Shown: in pieces, positions 17,174-26,087 of the stretch
Position numbering within the stretch: position 1 is the first letter of the stretch
Layout of the letters: each line of letters opens with the position of its first letter
Origin: Tenacibaculum pelagium
GTDB lineage: Bacteria; Bacteroidota; Bacteroidia; Flavobacteriales; Flavobacteriaceae
Reading direction: 5' to 3'
NCBI RefSeq assembly: GCF_014062345.1
Contig: NZ_JACGLS010000001.1
Location: forward strand, 558,001-622,000
DNA: 64,000 bases
Position numbers and translations under genes: made by a program
Notes under the pieces: model-generated
Seen by the model: the letters and a program-made list of their open reading frames with translations, nothing else
Database searches by the model: none
Told to the model about the DNA's origin: nothing

Positions 17174-18028
17174 CTAAAATCTCCAGCAAACAATTCTAGT
17201 TACTTTATTCCCTTGGCTCATCGGAATTACTTTAAACTCTAGTACTTTTAATTTTTTAGCAGAAGCTTGTAAACTCTCAACATTTTCTTTTTTAGACACT
17301 AAGCTAGTAAACCACTTACTTGCTTTTGGGCTTAAAGAACTCTCATATAAATAAGTGTGTAAAAAAGCTTTTTCACCACCAACATACCAAAGTTCATTTG
17401 AATTTCCTGCAAAATTACGCACTGCGTTATTTCCTAAATTTCTCGATTTTCTTCGGTTTGCTCCTCTAGCCTCTTCTGCCGATTTATAAAAAGGAGGATT
17501 ACACATGGTTGCAGTAAAAGAATCATCATCATTTAAAATTTCTTTTAAAATATGCTCTTCTTTAAACTGTTGTCTTAGTTCAACTTTATCAGTAAAACCA
17601 TTGTCATCTATAATATCTTGAGCATAATCTAACGAATCTAAATCGATATCAGTAGCTACAAAATTCCAATTGTATTCAACTATTCCTAACAGTGGGTAAA
17701 TACAACTGGCTCCTGTACCAATATCTAGAACTGTAACCTCTTTTTCATCACCAATTAAATCAGCTAAATGATGAATATAATCTACTCTACCAGGAATCGG
17801 AGGACATAAATTATCATCAGAAAAATTCCATTCTTTAATATTGTAATGAGCTGCTAATAATGCCTTATTGAACTCTTTAACCGCAACAGGATCTGAGAAA
17901 TCAATAGTTTCTTTATCAAACTTCTCAATAACAAACTCTGTTATTTTCGGATACTTTTCTTTTAATAATTTAAAATCGTATCCGTTTTTGTGTTTGTTCT
18001 TTTTATGTAATCCTTTTTTAGCTGCCAT
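17174..18028 (-). CDS. rlmF: 23S rRNA (adenine-1618-N6)-methyltransferase
   Basis: RlmF (YbiN) methylates A1618 of 23S rRNA. The 284-residue protein has the SAM-binding motif VLDIGTGASCIYPLLG and the N6-adenine catalytic motif MCNPPFYKSAEEA. The RKSRNLGNNAVRNFAGNSNELW block is typical of the family. The basic N-terminus (MAAKKGLHKKNKHKNGYDF) fits rRNA binding. Its start codon overlaps the bshC stop by one base (TAATG), indicating translational coupling. Confidence 0.93.
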   Translation of the reverse strand: MAAKKGLHKKNKHKNGYDFKLLKEKYPKITEFVIEKFDKETIDFSDPVAVKEFNKALLAAHYNIKEWNFSDDNLCPPIPGRVDYIHHLADLIGDEKEVTVLDIGTGASCIYPLLGIVEYNWNFVATDIDLDSLDYAQDIIDDNGFTDKVELRQQFKEEHILKEILNDDDSFTATMCNPPFYKSAEEARGANRRKSRNLGNNAVRNFAGNSNELWYVGGEKAFLHTYLYESSLSPKASKWFTSLVSKKENVESLQASAKKLKVLEFKVIPMSQGNKVTRIVCWRF

Positions 18029-19620
18029 TAAAGTGTAAGTACTGTAAATTCTAATTGTAATGGATGTAAATTCTCTTTTAATGTTTTTATAAAAGTAGCT
18101 CCGTATTCTAAATAATATTCCGAAAAATTACGTTGTCGTTCTTCTAAACTTTGATTTGGTAATATTTCGTTTTGCAATAATACGATTCTATCAACCAATT
18201 CTTTCTGTTTTCTTTTTTCTGCTCTCAACCAACGCTTTTCAAGATTCTGTAATCCTTTTAATTGCTTTTTCTCTTGAGCATTTACAGCTCCTACAAATGA
18301 AACATCTGTTTTTTCAGCAACAGTTCGCAACTCAGTAAATTGATCTTGTAAAAATTGTTTCTGCTTTGTAAAATCTACTTTTACTTCTGAACTTTCTAAT
18401 ACTTTTTGAGCCAGCAAATTATTTTGTTTCTTAAACAACTCTTCAATCGAAATATTCAAGCTGTTTAACTTTTTTTGCTGCTTTTCAGAAATTACTTGAA
18501 CAGAATTTCGTAATAATAGAATTGGAAATGGAATTTCTACCGCTTCGAAATACTTTTTTAATTCAAACCAATACGCTAATTCGCCACCTCCACCGATGTA
18601 ACATAAGTTTGGTAAAATAACTTCTTGATATAATGGACGCATGATTACATTTGGTGAAAAACATTCTGGTTTTTCTTTCAAATGTTTTAAAATCTCGTCT
18701 TTAGTCCACGTAATATTCGTTTCGTTAACTTTATACAGTCCATCTTCAAAAACTATACGTTCACGAATTTCATCAGTTAAGTAAAATAAGTTGATTTCTC
18801 TCGGATTTACTTGAACCTTATAACTCTTTTCTAGCTCCGAAATTGTTTCTGTTACCTTCTGATGAGAAATTTGTTCAGTTAACTCTCTTTCAACATAAGG
18901 AACAAACTCTTGCTTTAACGCTGTATCATCAGCATCAATAATTATCAGACCATACTCACCAAATAATTCATTAGCAATATATCGTGTTGCACCAGCTAAA
19001 GTATCGTGCTTTAAATACCCGTCTTTAAAAAGCTCACTTAAATACTGTGCATTTTTAGAAGTCCCTAAATGATTTGATAACACTTCTAAAACTTCATTTA
19101 AACCTTCAGTAGAAAAACGCCCTACTCCACCCGTTTGGTCAGAATTCCATTGAACTTTCTTCCCTTTAAAATTAAAGTAATTAATCTCTTCAAAATCGTG
19201 ATCTTCAGTAGCCATCCAATAAATAGGAACAAAATTCTCAGTTGGATTCTGAACTCTTAATTCTTCACACAAATTAATTACCGAAAGTATTTTATATAAA
19301 AAATATAACGGACCAGTAAACAAGTTTAATTGATGTCCTGTGGTAATTGTAAACGTGTTGTCTAAACTTAAATCGTTTATATTTTTCTCAGTTTCTTCTG
19401 AAGTTTTAACTTGATTGTATTGTTTTTTTAAAACATCAACCAAAGTTTTTCTAGATTCAATTTTAAATGAATCTCTTTTAATTGCTATTTGTTTCTTTAA
19501 CCCTTCTATAGATGGATAGTTACCATAAAAAGGTATTGTATTTTCATTTTTCTCTAAATAATCAATCATTGTTTTAGAGAAAAAACCTGTTGTTTTAAAA
19601 GGGATGTTTGTTACTTTCAT
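18028..19620 (-). CDS. bshC: Bacillithiol biosynthesis cysteine-adding enzyme BshC
   Basis: BshC carries out the last step of bacillithiol synthesis, joining cysteine to glucosaminyl-malate. The 530 residues match the family in length and in blocks such as TITTGHQLNLFTGPLYFLYK, NFVPIYWMATEDHDFEEIN, GRFSTEGLNEVL, PNVIMRPLYQEVILPNLCYIG and the C-terminal coiled coil. bshB1, the deacetylase of the same pathway, is at 45552-46268. It lies between a methyltransferase gene (no gap) and rlmF (one-base overlap) in a three-gene minus-strand operon. Confidence 0.95.
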   Translation of the reverse strand: MKVTNIPFKTTGFFSKTMIDYLEKNENTIPFYGNYPSIEGLKKQIAIKRDSFKIESRKTLVDVLKKQYNQVKTSEETEKNINDLSLDNTFTITTGHQLNLFTGPLYFLYKILSVINLCEELRVQNPTENFVPIYWMATEDHDFEEINYFNFKGKKVQWNSDQTGGVGRFSTEGLNEVLEVLSNHLGTSKNAQYLSELFKDGYLKHDTLAGATRYIANELFGEYGLIIIDADDTALKQEFVPYVERELTEQISHQKVTETISELEKSYKVQVNPREINLFYLTDEIRERIVFEDGLYKVNETNITWTKDEILKHLKEKPECFSPNVIMRPLYQEVILPNLCYIGGGGELAYWFELKKYFEAVEIPFPILLLRNSVQVISEKQQKKLNSLNISIEELFKKQNNLLAQKVLESSEVKVDFTKQKQFLQDQFTELRTVAEKTDVSFVGAVNAQEKKQLKGLQNLEKRWLRAEKRKQKELVDRIVLLQNEILPNQSLEERQRNFSEYYLEYGATFIKTLKENLHPLQLEFTVLTL

Positions 19621-20286
19621 TTACTTACTTTTTCTTTGAAACAATGTATAAACATAAGGTCTTTCTCCTCCGTAAGGGTTTATAAAAGTGTGATTAAAAT
19701 CTTCTTTTAAAACAAAATCATCTCCTAATCTTTCTTGCAACATATCGGTATTATAACGTTGTAATTCTAAACCGCAACATTTTTCAGCTCCATCTAAAGC
19801 AAAAACTGCAATAATCACAAACCCATTTGGACTCACTACTTTTTTAACCAAATTAAAGTAAGCATCTTGCTCTTCTTTCTTTAAAAAGAAATGCAATACT
19901 GCTCTATCGTTCCAAATTGCAACATTATCTAGTTTTTTTAACTCGGTTGAGCTGGTTAAATCATCTATAAGAAAACTCACTTTAGAAGCCTCCTCTCCTA
20001 ACCGTTCTCTCAAATCACTTAATGCTTTCTCGGAAAAGTCGTTTGCTATTATATTAGAATATCCTTTTGCTAACAATTCATCAACTAACATTGATGAGCC
20101 AACACCAACATTTAAAATCTTAGCGTTTTTATCTATTCCTGTTTTATGTATTAAGTCTAATGTTTCTTTTGAACTTTCTTCATACCACCCTAACTTCTCG
20201 GTAGTATTTTTGGTATAAGCGGTATTCCAGTGTGTTTTTAAGTTATTCTCATCTGGAATTTTACAATCACTCTCTTTTGTAGTCAT
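19621..20286 (-). CDS. Class I SAM-dependent methyltransferase
   Basis: A 221-residue methyltransferase-fold protein with the SAM motif AKILNVGVGSSMLVDELLA, the acidic strand IIANDFSEKAL, and the post-motif block VAIWNDRAVLHFF. The order W-x-x-x-Y ... GWYEESSKETLDLI at the N-terminus is seen in a small-molecule or thiol methyltransferase subgroup. The substrate is not known. It ends right where bshC begins, so it is first in the bshC-rlmF operon; a thiol-related role would fit but is inference. Confidence 0.8.
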   Translation of the reverse strand: MTTKESDCKIPDENNLKTHWNTAYTKNTTEKLGWYEESSKETLDLIHKTGIDKNAKILNVGVGSSMLVDELLAKGYSNIIANDFSEKALSDLRERLGEEASKVSFLIDDLTSSTELKKLDNVAIWNDRAVLHFFLKKEEQDAYFNLVKKVVSPNGFVIIAVFALDGAEKCCGLELQRYNTDMLQERLGDDFVLKEDFNHTFINPYGGERPYVYTLFQRKSK

Positions 20287-20407
20287 AGCTCAAAAATAGT
20301 AAAATTTGATGCTTTGTCGAAAACAAAACAATATTCTAACAGATTTTTAACTTCATTCTTTTTTAAACCATCAAATTGGCTATTTTTACATTTAGTAAAA
20401 CGAATCT

Positions 20408-22342
20408 ATGCAATTTAAACATCCTGAAATTTTATATTTCTTAGCATTTTTATTGATCCCAATTTTGGTGCATTTATTTCAATTGCAACGATTTGTTAAA
20501 GTTCCGTTTACCAATGTTGCTTTTTTACAAAAGTTAGTTTTACAAACCCGAAAAAGTTCTCGTATAAAAAAATGGTTAATCTTAGCTACTCGACTTTTAC
20601 TTTTAACAGCTATCATATTAGCCTTTTCTCAACCATATTTTAGCAATCATAAAGTTGAAGAAAGACAACATTTTTTTATTTACTTAGATAACTCATTAAG
20701 CCTAAATACTAATGGAGAAAAAGGAAATCTACTCCAAGTAGCTTCTCAAGAAATTATTGAAAACTTATCAGACAAAGCAAATTATTCTTTACTAACTAAT
20801 GATAACTTTTATAAAAACAAAACTGCCTCTGACTTAAAAGACATTTTACTAAAAACTACAATCACAGCAAAGAATTCAAACATCGAAGATATTCTTTTAA
20901 AGATTTCAAGCGAAAACAACACTAACCAACCCTCTTCAAAAAACATCTTAATTTCTGATTTTCAAAACATAAAAAAAGAAGATTTAAATAATTTAGATTC
21001 AAATACTCAACTAGTAAAACTAAATCCAGAACAGAAAAGTAATATTTCGATAGATAGCGTTTTTATTAAAGAGAATGGTTCTTCTAATTATGAAGTAAAT
21101 ATCTTAATCAAAAATCAAGGAGCTGCAAAAAACAACATTCCTATTGCTATTTACAATCAAAAAAAATTAATAAATAAACAAACGTTTTCTGTCAAGCAAA
21201 ATCAAACTGAAACTGTTGTTTTTTCAATAGTGAAAACTCCAACATTTCTTGGAAGCGTAGACATCAACATAAACGACACTTTTAGTTTCGACAATTCGTT
21301 TTACTTTTCGATAAATACAGCAACAAAAATTAATGTCTTAAGTATTGGCGAATCTTTAAATTTTCTTGAAAGAATTTACACTAAAAAAGAATTTAACTTT
21401 ATTAATTCAACTCCTAAAAATGTTAACTACAACCAAATTCCTAAACAGAATTTAATTGTTTTAAATGAAATTGAGGACATTCCAGAAACCTTAATTAATA
21501 GTTTAGTTGATTATGCTAAAAAAGGAGGTAACATTATTGTTATTCCACATAAAAATGCTGCTATTAAATCTTACAATAGTTTTTTTAAGAAAGCTACTAT
21601 TGGACGTTTACTTTCTAAGAAAAAAGACAGTTTAAAAATTACTGAGATTAACTATAATCATCCATTATTAAAGAATGTTTTTGATAAAAAGGTTCGTAAT
21701 TTCCAATATCCTTTTGTAAAAAGCTCTTTCATTACTTCTTTTAATAATGTGAGTACAATTGTTTCTTTTGAAAATAAACAAGGTTTCATCAAACAAAGAA
21801 AATTAGCAAATTCATCATTTTATTGGGTAGCCGCTCCTCTAAACAAAGAGAATAGCAACTTTACAAACTCTCCTTTAATTGTACCTATATTTTACAATAT
21901 TGGAAAACAAAGCTTACAGCTTTCGAAACTTTATTATACTGTTGGTCAGCAAAACACAATTGACATCGATACCCAGATACAAAAAGATGAAATTTTAACT
22001 ATTACAAATAACGAAACCTCTTTTATTCCTTTACAACAAACATTTCAAAATAAGGTTAGTATCACAACATCCAATCAACCTTTAAAAGCTGGTTTTTATC
22101 AAGTAAAACAAGATGATGAAATTTTAAAAAACATCGCTTTTAATTATTCTAAGAATGAAAGCTCATTAAACTTTTTAGATGTTTCTAACCTTGATAACAC
22201 AAGTATTTCAACATCAGTAAAAAACACTTTAGAAAGTATAAATAACGAAAATAAAATTCAATGGCTTTGGAAATGGTTTTTAGCATTAGCCATTGTATCT
22301 TTGCTTTTAGAAATTTTGATTTTAAAATTCTTTAAACCATGA
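20408..22342 (+). CDS. BatA-domain membrane protein
   Basis: A 644-residue inner-membrane protein with the N-terminal BatA/aerotolerance domain signature (LIPILVHLFQLQRFVKVPFT, RIKKWLILATRLLLLTAIIL, two membrane spans). It continues with a large periplasmic von Willebrand-like region and ends in one membrane segment (about residues 622-641, WFLALAIVSLLLEILIL). The dihydroorotase-like gene overlaps its stop by 4 bases (ATGA), so the two are co-translated. The role of the orphan BatA-like group is poorly defined. Confidence 0.88.
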   Translation: MQFKHPEILYFLAFLLIPILVHLFQLQRFVKVPFTNVAFLQKLVLQTRKSSRIKKWLILATRLLLLTAIILAFSQPYFSNHKVEERQHFFIYLDNSLSLNTNGEKGNLLQVASQEIIENLSDKANYSLLTNDNFYKNKTASDLKDILLKTTITAKNSNIEDILLKISSENNTNQPSSKNILISDFQNIKKEDLNNLDSNTQLVKLNPEQKSNISIDSVFIKENGSSNYEVNILIKNQGAAKNNIPIAIYNQKKLINKQTFSVKQNQTETVVFSIVKTPTFLGSVDININDTFSFDNSFYFSINTATKINVLSIGESLNFLERIYTKKEFNFINSTPKNVNYNQIPKQNLIVLNEIEDIPETLINSLVDYAKKGGNIIVIPHKNAAIKSYNSFFKKATIGRLLSKKKDSLKITEINYNHPLLKNVFDKKVRNFQYPFVKSSFITSFNNVSTIVSFENKQGFIKQRKLANSSFYWVAAPLNKENSNFTNSPLIVPIFYNIGKQSLQLSKLYYTVGQQNTIDIDTQIQKDEILTITNNETSFIPLQQTFQNKVSITTSNQPLKAGFYQVKQDDEILKNIAFNYSKNESSLNFLDVSNLDNTSISTSVKNTLESINNENKIQWLWKWFLALAIVSLLLEILILKFFKP

Positions 22343-23598
22343 TAACGCTTATAAAATCAGCAACAATCATAGACGCTTCAAGTCCTTTTCATCAACAAAC
22401 CAAAGACATTTTAATTAACGACGGATCAATTACTAAAATTGATGATAATATCTCTAAAAAAGATGGTTATCAAGTTGTAGAGCTTGACAACTTACACGTT
22501 TCTACTGGTTGGTTTGATTCTAGTGTTTCTTTTGGTGAACCAGGTTACGAAGAAAGAGAAACAATTAAACATGGTTTAGAAGTTGCAGCTAAAAGTGGAT
22601 TTACAGCTGTTGCTGTAAACCCGAATACAAATCCTGTAATTGATAACAAATCTTCTGTTGAATTTTTAATTAATAAAGCAAACGGATTTGCAACCAATCT
22701 ATATCCTATCGGGACTTTAACACAACAAAATAAAGGTATTGAAATGGCTGAATTGTATGATATGCAACAATCTGGCGCTATAGCTTTCGGTGACTATAAC
22801 AAACCTATAGCAAATGATAATTTGTTAAAAATTGCATTGTTATATACTCAGAATTTTGATGGCTTAGCGTTAAGCTTTCCTAAAAATAATTCAATTGCTG
22901 GTGATGGTGTTGCTAACGAAGGAAAAAACAGTACACTTTTAGGCTTAAAAGGCATTCCTGCTTTAGCCGAGGAAATTCAAATTTCTCGTGATTTATTTTT
23001 ACTAGAGTATACTGGCGGTAAATTGCACATCCCTACAATTACAACCGAAAAATCAGTTAAATTAATTAAAGAAGCTAAAAAGAAAGGTTTAGATGTTACT
23101 TGTAGCGTTGCTGTTCATAATTTAGTTTTAACAGATGATGAATTGCATGGTTTTGATGGAAATAAAAAAGTGAATCCTCCTTTAAGAACATCGAAAGACA
23201 TTAAAGCTTTACTGAAAGGTTTAAAAGATGGAACTATTGATATCATTACATCTGACCATAACCCAATTGATATTGAACATAAAAAAGTAGAATTTTCTAC
23301 AGCAAAAGACGGTACTATCGGTTTAGAAAGCGCTTTTGGGGCTTTAAATTCTGTTTTAGATATAGAAACAATTGTAAATTGTTTATCCAATAACCCTAAA
23401 GAGCGTTTTGGAATAGAGAAAATATCAATTCAAGAAAATCAAAAAGCTGATTTGTCAATTTTCTCTCCAGATGGGGATTACACTTTTTCGGAAGAAAATA
23501 TTATTTCAACATCGAAAAATAGTATCTTTTTAAATAAAAAGTTAAAAGGAAAAGTGTATGGAATTTACAATAACAATCAACTTATTTTAAACTCTTAA
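22339..23598 (+). CDS. Dihydroorotase-like protein, metal ligands apparently lost
   Basis: A 419-residue amidohydrolase-superfamily protein whose overall sequence matches dihydroorotase, the third step of pyrimidine synthesis (NPNTNPVIDNKSSVEF, KVNPPLRTSKDIKALLKG, GTIGLESAFGALNS). However, the zinc-binding HxH of active enzymes is replaced by SVS (FDSSVSFGEPGYEE), and other histidine positions look altered (GKLHIPTITT, SVAVHNLVL); the ITSDHNP aspartate block remains. It may be a non-catalytic PyrC-like partner of aspartate transcarbamoylase. It overlaps the BatA gene by 4 bases. Confidence 0.82.
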   Translation: MITLIKSATIIDASSPFHQQTKDILINDGSITKIDDNISKKDGYQVVELDNLHVSTGWFDSSVSFGEPGYEERETIKHGLEVAAKSGFTAVAVNPNTNPVIDNKSSVEFLINKANGFATNLYPIGTLTQQNKGIEMAELYDMQQSGAIAFGDYNKPIANDNLLKIALLYTQNFDGLALSFPKNNSIAGDGVANEGKNSTLLGLKGIPALAEEIQISRDLFLLEYTGGKLHIPTITTEKSVKLIKEAKKKGLDVTCSVAVHNLVLTDDELHGFDGNKKVNPPLRTSKDIKALLKGLKDGTIDIITSDHNPIDIEHKKVEFSTAKDGTIGLESAFGALNSVLDIETIVNCLSNNPKERFGIEKISIQENQKADLSIFSPDGDYTFSEENIISTSKNSIFLNKKLKGKVYGIYNNNQLILNS

Positions 23599-23600
23599 TT

Positions 23601-23927
23601 ATGGGGAATCAAACAGTAAATGAAGGAAAAACAAATGCAATAATTTGTCATTTTTGGGTTATTGGACTAATAATTGCTTTTGTATTAAATATGAATAAGA
23701 AAAACTCATTTGCAAATTTTTATATTAGACAAATGATCGGTTTAAATATTCTTTCTTTTTTAAACACTTGGGTTGTTTATAAATATCTAGGAAGTTTTGC
23801 TGGCTGGATTGTTGGTGTAATTTTATTTGTTCTTTGGGTTATTAGTTTTATGGCTGTTTTGAAAGGAGAAAAAAAACTAGTTCCAATTTTTGGAGAACAA
23901 TTTCAAGATTGGTTTAAAGGAATTTAA
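23601..23927 (+). CDS. Small multi-span membrane protein, DUF4870-like
   Basis: A 108-residue protein with three hydrophobic segments (ICHFWVIGLIIAFVLNM, FANFYIRQMIGLNILSFLN, IVGVILFVLWVISFMAVLKG), a short charged N-terminus and a KKLVPIFGEQFQDWF end. Topology and spacing resemble DUF4870-type membrane proteins. It follows the dihydroorotase-like gene after 2 bases and precedes the hydrolase gene by 4 bases, so it is in the same operon. No function known. Confidence 0.65.
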   Translation: MGNQTVNEGKTNAIICHFWVIGLIIAFVLNMNKKNSFANFYIRQMIGLNILSFLNTWVVYKYLGSFAGWIVGVILFVLWVISFMAVLKGEKKLVPIFGEQFQDWFKGI

Positions 23928-23931
23928 GTAC

Positions 23932-24576
23932 ATGAGTTTACATTATATAGTTAGAGAACCGAAGAAAGGAATTACCAACCCACCTTTGTTAATTTTACTA
24001 CACGGATATGGTAGTAATGAACAAGATTTATTTTCATTCGCTGAAGAATTACCTGATGAATTATTAATAGTTAGCGCACAAGCACCTTACGATATAGGGT
24101 ATGGTGGTTATGCATGGTACGCTATTAATATTGATGCGAATAATGAAAAATTTTCTGATTTAGTACAAGCAAGAGAATCTATAAATAGTATCGCTTTATT
24201 TATTGATGAAATAAAAACTAAGTACAATACAAACCTTGATAGAACATTTTTACTTGGTTTTAGTCAAGGAGCTATTTTAAGTTACGCTTTAAGCTTTTTA
24301 TATCCTAATAAAGTGAATCACGTAGTTGCTTTAAGTGGATATATAAATGATGAATTATTACCTAAAGAAATTTCAAAAAATATTACTACTGATTATTATA
24401 TCTCTCACGGAACAGTAGATCAAGTACTGCCCGTTGATTGGGCTAGAAAAGCTTCTCCTTTTTTAGATAAGCATAATTTAGTAAATAAATACTCTGAATA
24501 TCCTGTAGGACACGGAGTTGCGCCTCAAAATTTTTATAGTTTTAAGAGCTGGATTCTTGAAAGGTTAAAATCTTAA
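23932..24576 (+). CDS. Phospholipase/carboxylesterase-family alpha/beta hydrolase
   Basis: A 214-residue serine hydrolase of the carboxylesterase/lysophospholipase group. Visible are the oxyanion region LLILLHGYGSNEQDLF, the nucleophile elbow GFSQGAILS, the catalytic aspartate in HGTVDQVLPV, and the histidine in YPVGHGVAP. The long frame can also be opened from a TTG at 23890, which overlaps the previous gene; the ATG at 23932 (MSLHYIVREP) is preferred because it begins the family pattern. Last gene of the BatA operon. Confidence 0.9.
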   Translation: MSLHYIVREPKKGITNPPLLILLHGYGSNEQDLFSFAEELPDELLIVSAQAPYDIGYGGYAWYAINIDANNEKFSDLVQARESINSIALFIDEIKTKYNTNLDRTFLLGFSQGAILSYALSFLYPNKVNHVVALSGYINDELLPKEISKNITTDYYISHGTVDQVLPVDWARKASPFLDKHNLVNKYSEYPVGHGVAPQNFYSFKSWILERLKS

Positions 24577-24605
24577 ATCATCGAATACCTGTTCTAAATA
24601 TCAGT

Positions 24606-24613
24606 TATCTTTG
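24606..24613 (+). promoter_or_regulatory. -7 box candidate (TATCTTTG) before the sterol desaturase gene
   Basis: An exact TANNTTTG match lies 18 bases before the ATG. A clear TTG -33 is not seen at the right distance. Confidence 0.45.
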
Positions 24614-24631
24614 CAGACTAAAAATTAATTA

Positions 24632-25567
24632 ATGGATATTTTTACTCATCAAAACGCATATAAATGGTTCATTCCTGTTTGTGCTCTTGCTATTGGTGTT
24701 GAAATGTATTTTAGCTACAAAAGAAAAACTAAAAATTATGAGTTTAAAGATTTTTCTACCAATGCGTATTTTGCTTTAACAAATATTCTTTTAGATACGT
24801 TAATGTATGGAATTTCATTTATTGTAATGGATTTCTTCTACGAGTATCGATTTATTAATTGGGAACACACAGGGGTTTTATATTGGTTAATCGCATTTAT
24901 TGGTCAAGATTTCTTGTATTACATCCATCATTATGTAGATCATCATTCACGATTTTTCTGGGCAGTACACGTAACTCACCACAATTCGGAATATTATAAT
25001 ATTTCTACAGGTTTCCGTTCTCCTGTATTTCAACCTTTATATCGATTTATGTTTTTAGTTCCTTTAATTTTGATAGGAATAGCTCCGCTACATATTATGT
25101 TTGCATATGCAATGAATCAAAATTACGGAACATTATGTCATACTAATTTTATTAAAAAGAATACTAAAAAAGGAGTTGCTGGTTTCTTTTTAAATATTTG
25201 GGAGTACATTTTTGTAACACCTTCTCATCACAGAGTGCATCATGCTTCTAACACAAAATATTTAGATAAAAACATGGGAATGTTTTTAATTATTTGGGAT
25301 AGAATGTTTGGTACTTTTCAAGCTGAAGAAACTACCGAAGAATATGAAGAACTGAAATTTGGTTTAACAAAGCCTTTAGAAGATAAGGGACCAATCAATA
25401 TTTTATTTCATGAATGGAAAGAAATATTTAAAGATTTTTTCGATAGAAAAAAACATCTTCCTTTGGGTACACGTTTAAAATATATTTTTATGCCTCCTGG
25501 TTGGTCTCACGATGGGAGTTCACAAACGAGTAAACAACTACAAGAAGAGTTAAAAAAACAGAATTAA
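24632..25567 (+). CDS. Sterol desaturase / fatty acid hydroxylase family protein
   Basis: A 311-residue membrane di-iron oxygenase. The histidine boxes are intact and in order: HHYVDHHSRFFW, HVTHHNSEYYN, and HHRVHHASN. Hydrophobic segments flank them (residues about 10-25, 45-65, 80-100 and 140-165). Likely a lipid hydroxylase or desaturase; the substrate is not known. A -7 box lies just upstream and a strong bidirectional terminator follows, facing the convergent bcp gene. Confidence 0.9.
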   Translation: MDIFTHQNAYKWFIPVCALAIGVEMYFSYKRKTKNYEFKDFSTNAYFALTNILLDTLMYGISFIVMDFFYEYRFINWEHTGVLYWLIAFIGQDFLYYIHHYVDHHSRFFWAVHVTHHNSEYYNISTGFRSPVFQPLYRFMFLVPLILIGIAPLHIMFAYAMNQNYGTLCHTNFIKKNTKKGVAGFFLNIWEYIFVTPSHHRVHHASNTKYLDKNMGMFLIIWDRMFGTFQAEETTEEYEELKFGLTKPLEDKGPINILFHEWKEIFKDFFDRKKHLPLGTRLKYIFMPPGWSHDGSSQTSKQLQEELKKQN

Positions 25568-25569
25568 TA

Positions 25570-25602
25570 AAAAAAGCCAAGTAATTTACTTGGCTTTTTT
25601 TT
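25570..25602. terminator. Bidirectional terminator between desaturase and bcp
   Basis: Stem GCCAAGTA / TACTTGGC with flanking A and T tracts. It reaches the last bases of the convergent bcp gene. Confidence 0.85.
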
Positions 25603-26053
25603 ATCCTAAAATTTGCTCAGCATGTGCTTTTGTTTTCACTTTAGTAATTACATTTTCAATAATACCATTCTCATCAATTACAAAAGTAGTACGATGAATT
25701 CCGTCATACTCACGTCCCATAAATTTTTTAGGCCCCCAAACCCCAAAAGCATTAATAACTTCTTTACTCTCATCCGCTAACAAAGGAAAAGGTAATTCGT
25801 GTTTATTAATCCAATTTTGTTGACGCTTAGCTGAATCTGCACTCGATCCTAGTACGTTGTATCCCTTTGCTAAAAAAGTTTGATAATTATCTCTTAAATC
25901 ACATGCTTCAGCCGTACAACCTGGTGTGCTTGCTTTTGGGTAAAAGAATAACACTAGTTTTTTCCCTTTATAATCAGAAAGTTTTATAACATTTCCTTTT
26001 TCATCAACAGATTCGAAATTGGGTGCTTTATCTCCTATTTTTAATGTAGTCAT
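25601..26053 (-). CDS. bcp: Thioredoxin-dependent thiol peroxidase (peroxiredoxin Q)
   Basis: A 150-residue Bcp/PrxQ that reduces peroxides with thioredoxin. The peroxidatic cysteine lies in YPKASTPGCTAEAC, with a resolving cysteine five residues later. Also typical are KLVLFFYPKAS, PFPLLADESKEVINAFGVWG and GIHRTTFVIDENG. The longer open frame extends to 26182, but the ATG at 26053 (MTTLKIGDKAPNF) is the natural start; the extension overlaps the divergent nth gene. Confidence 0.94.
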   Translation of the reverse strand: MTTLKIGDKAPNFESVDEKGNVIKLSDYKGKKLVLFFYPKASTPGCTAEACDLRDNYQTFLAKGYNVLGSSADSAKRQQNWINKHELPFPLLADESKEVINAFGVWGPKKFMGREYDGIHRTTFVIDENGIIENVITKVKTKAHAEQILG

Positions 26054-26059
26054 AATTTG

Positions 26060-26067
26060 TATTTTTG
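26060..26067 (+). promoter_or_regulatory. -7 box candidate (TATTTTTG) before nth
   Basis: An exact TANNTTTG box 20 bases before the nth ATG. It lies inside the 34-base gap between divergent bcp and nth. Confidence 0.45.
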
Positions 26068-26087
26068 TCGATATAAAGATATTGAAA

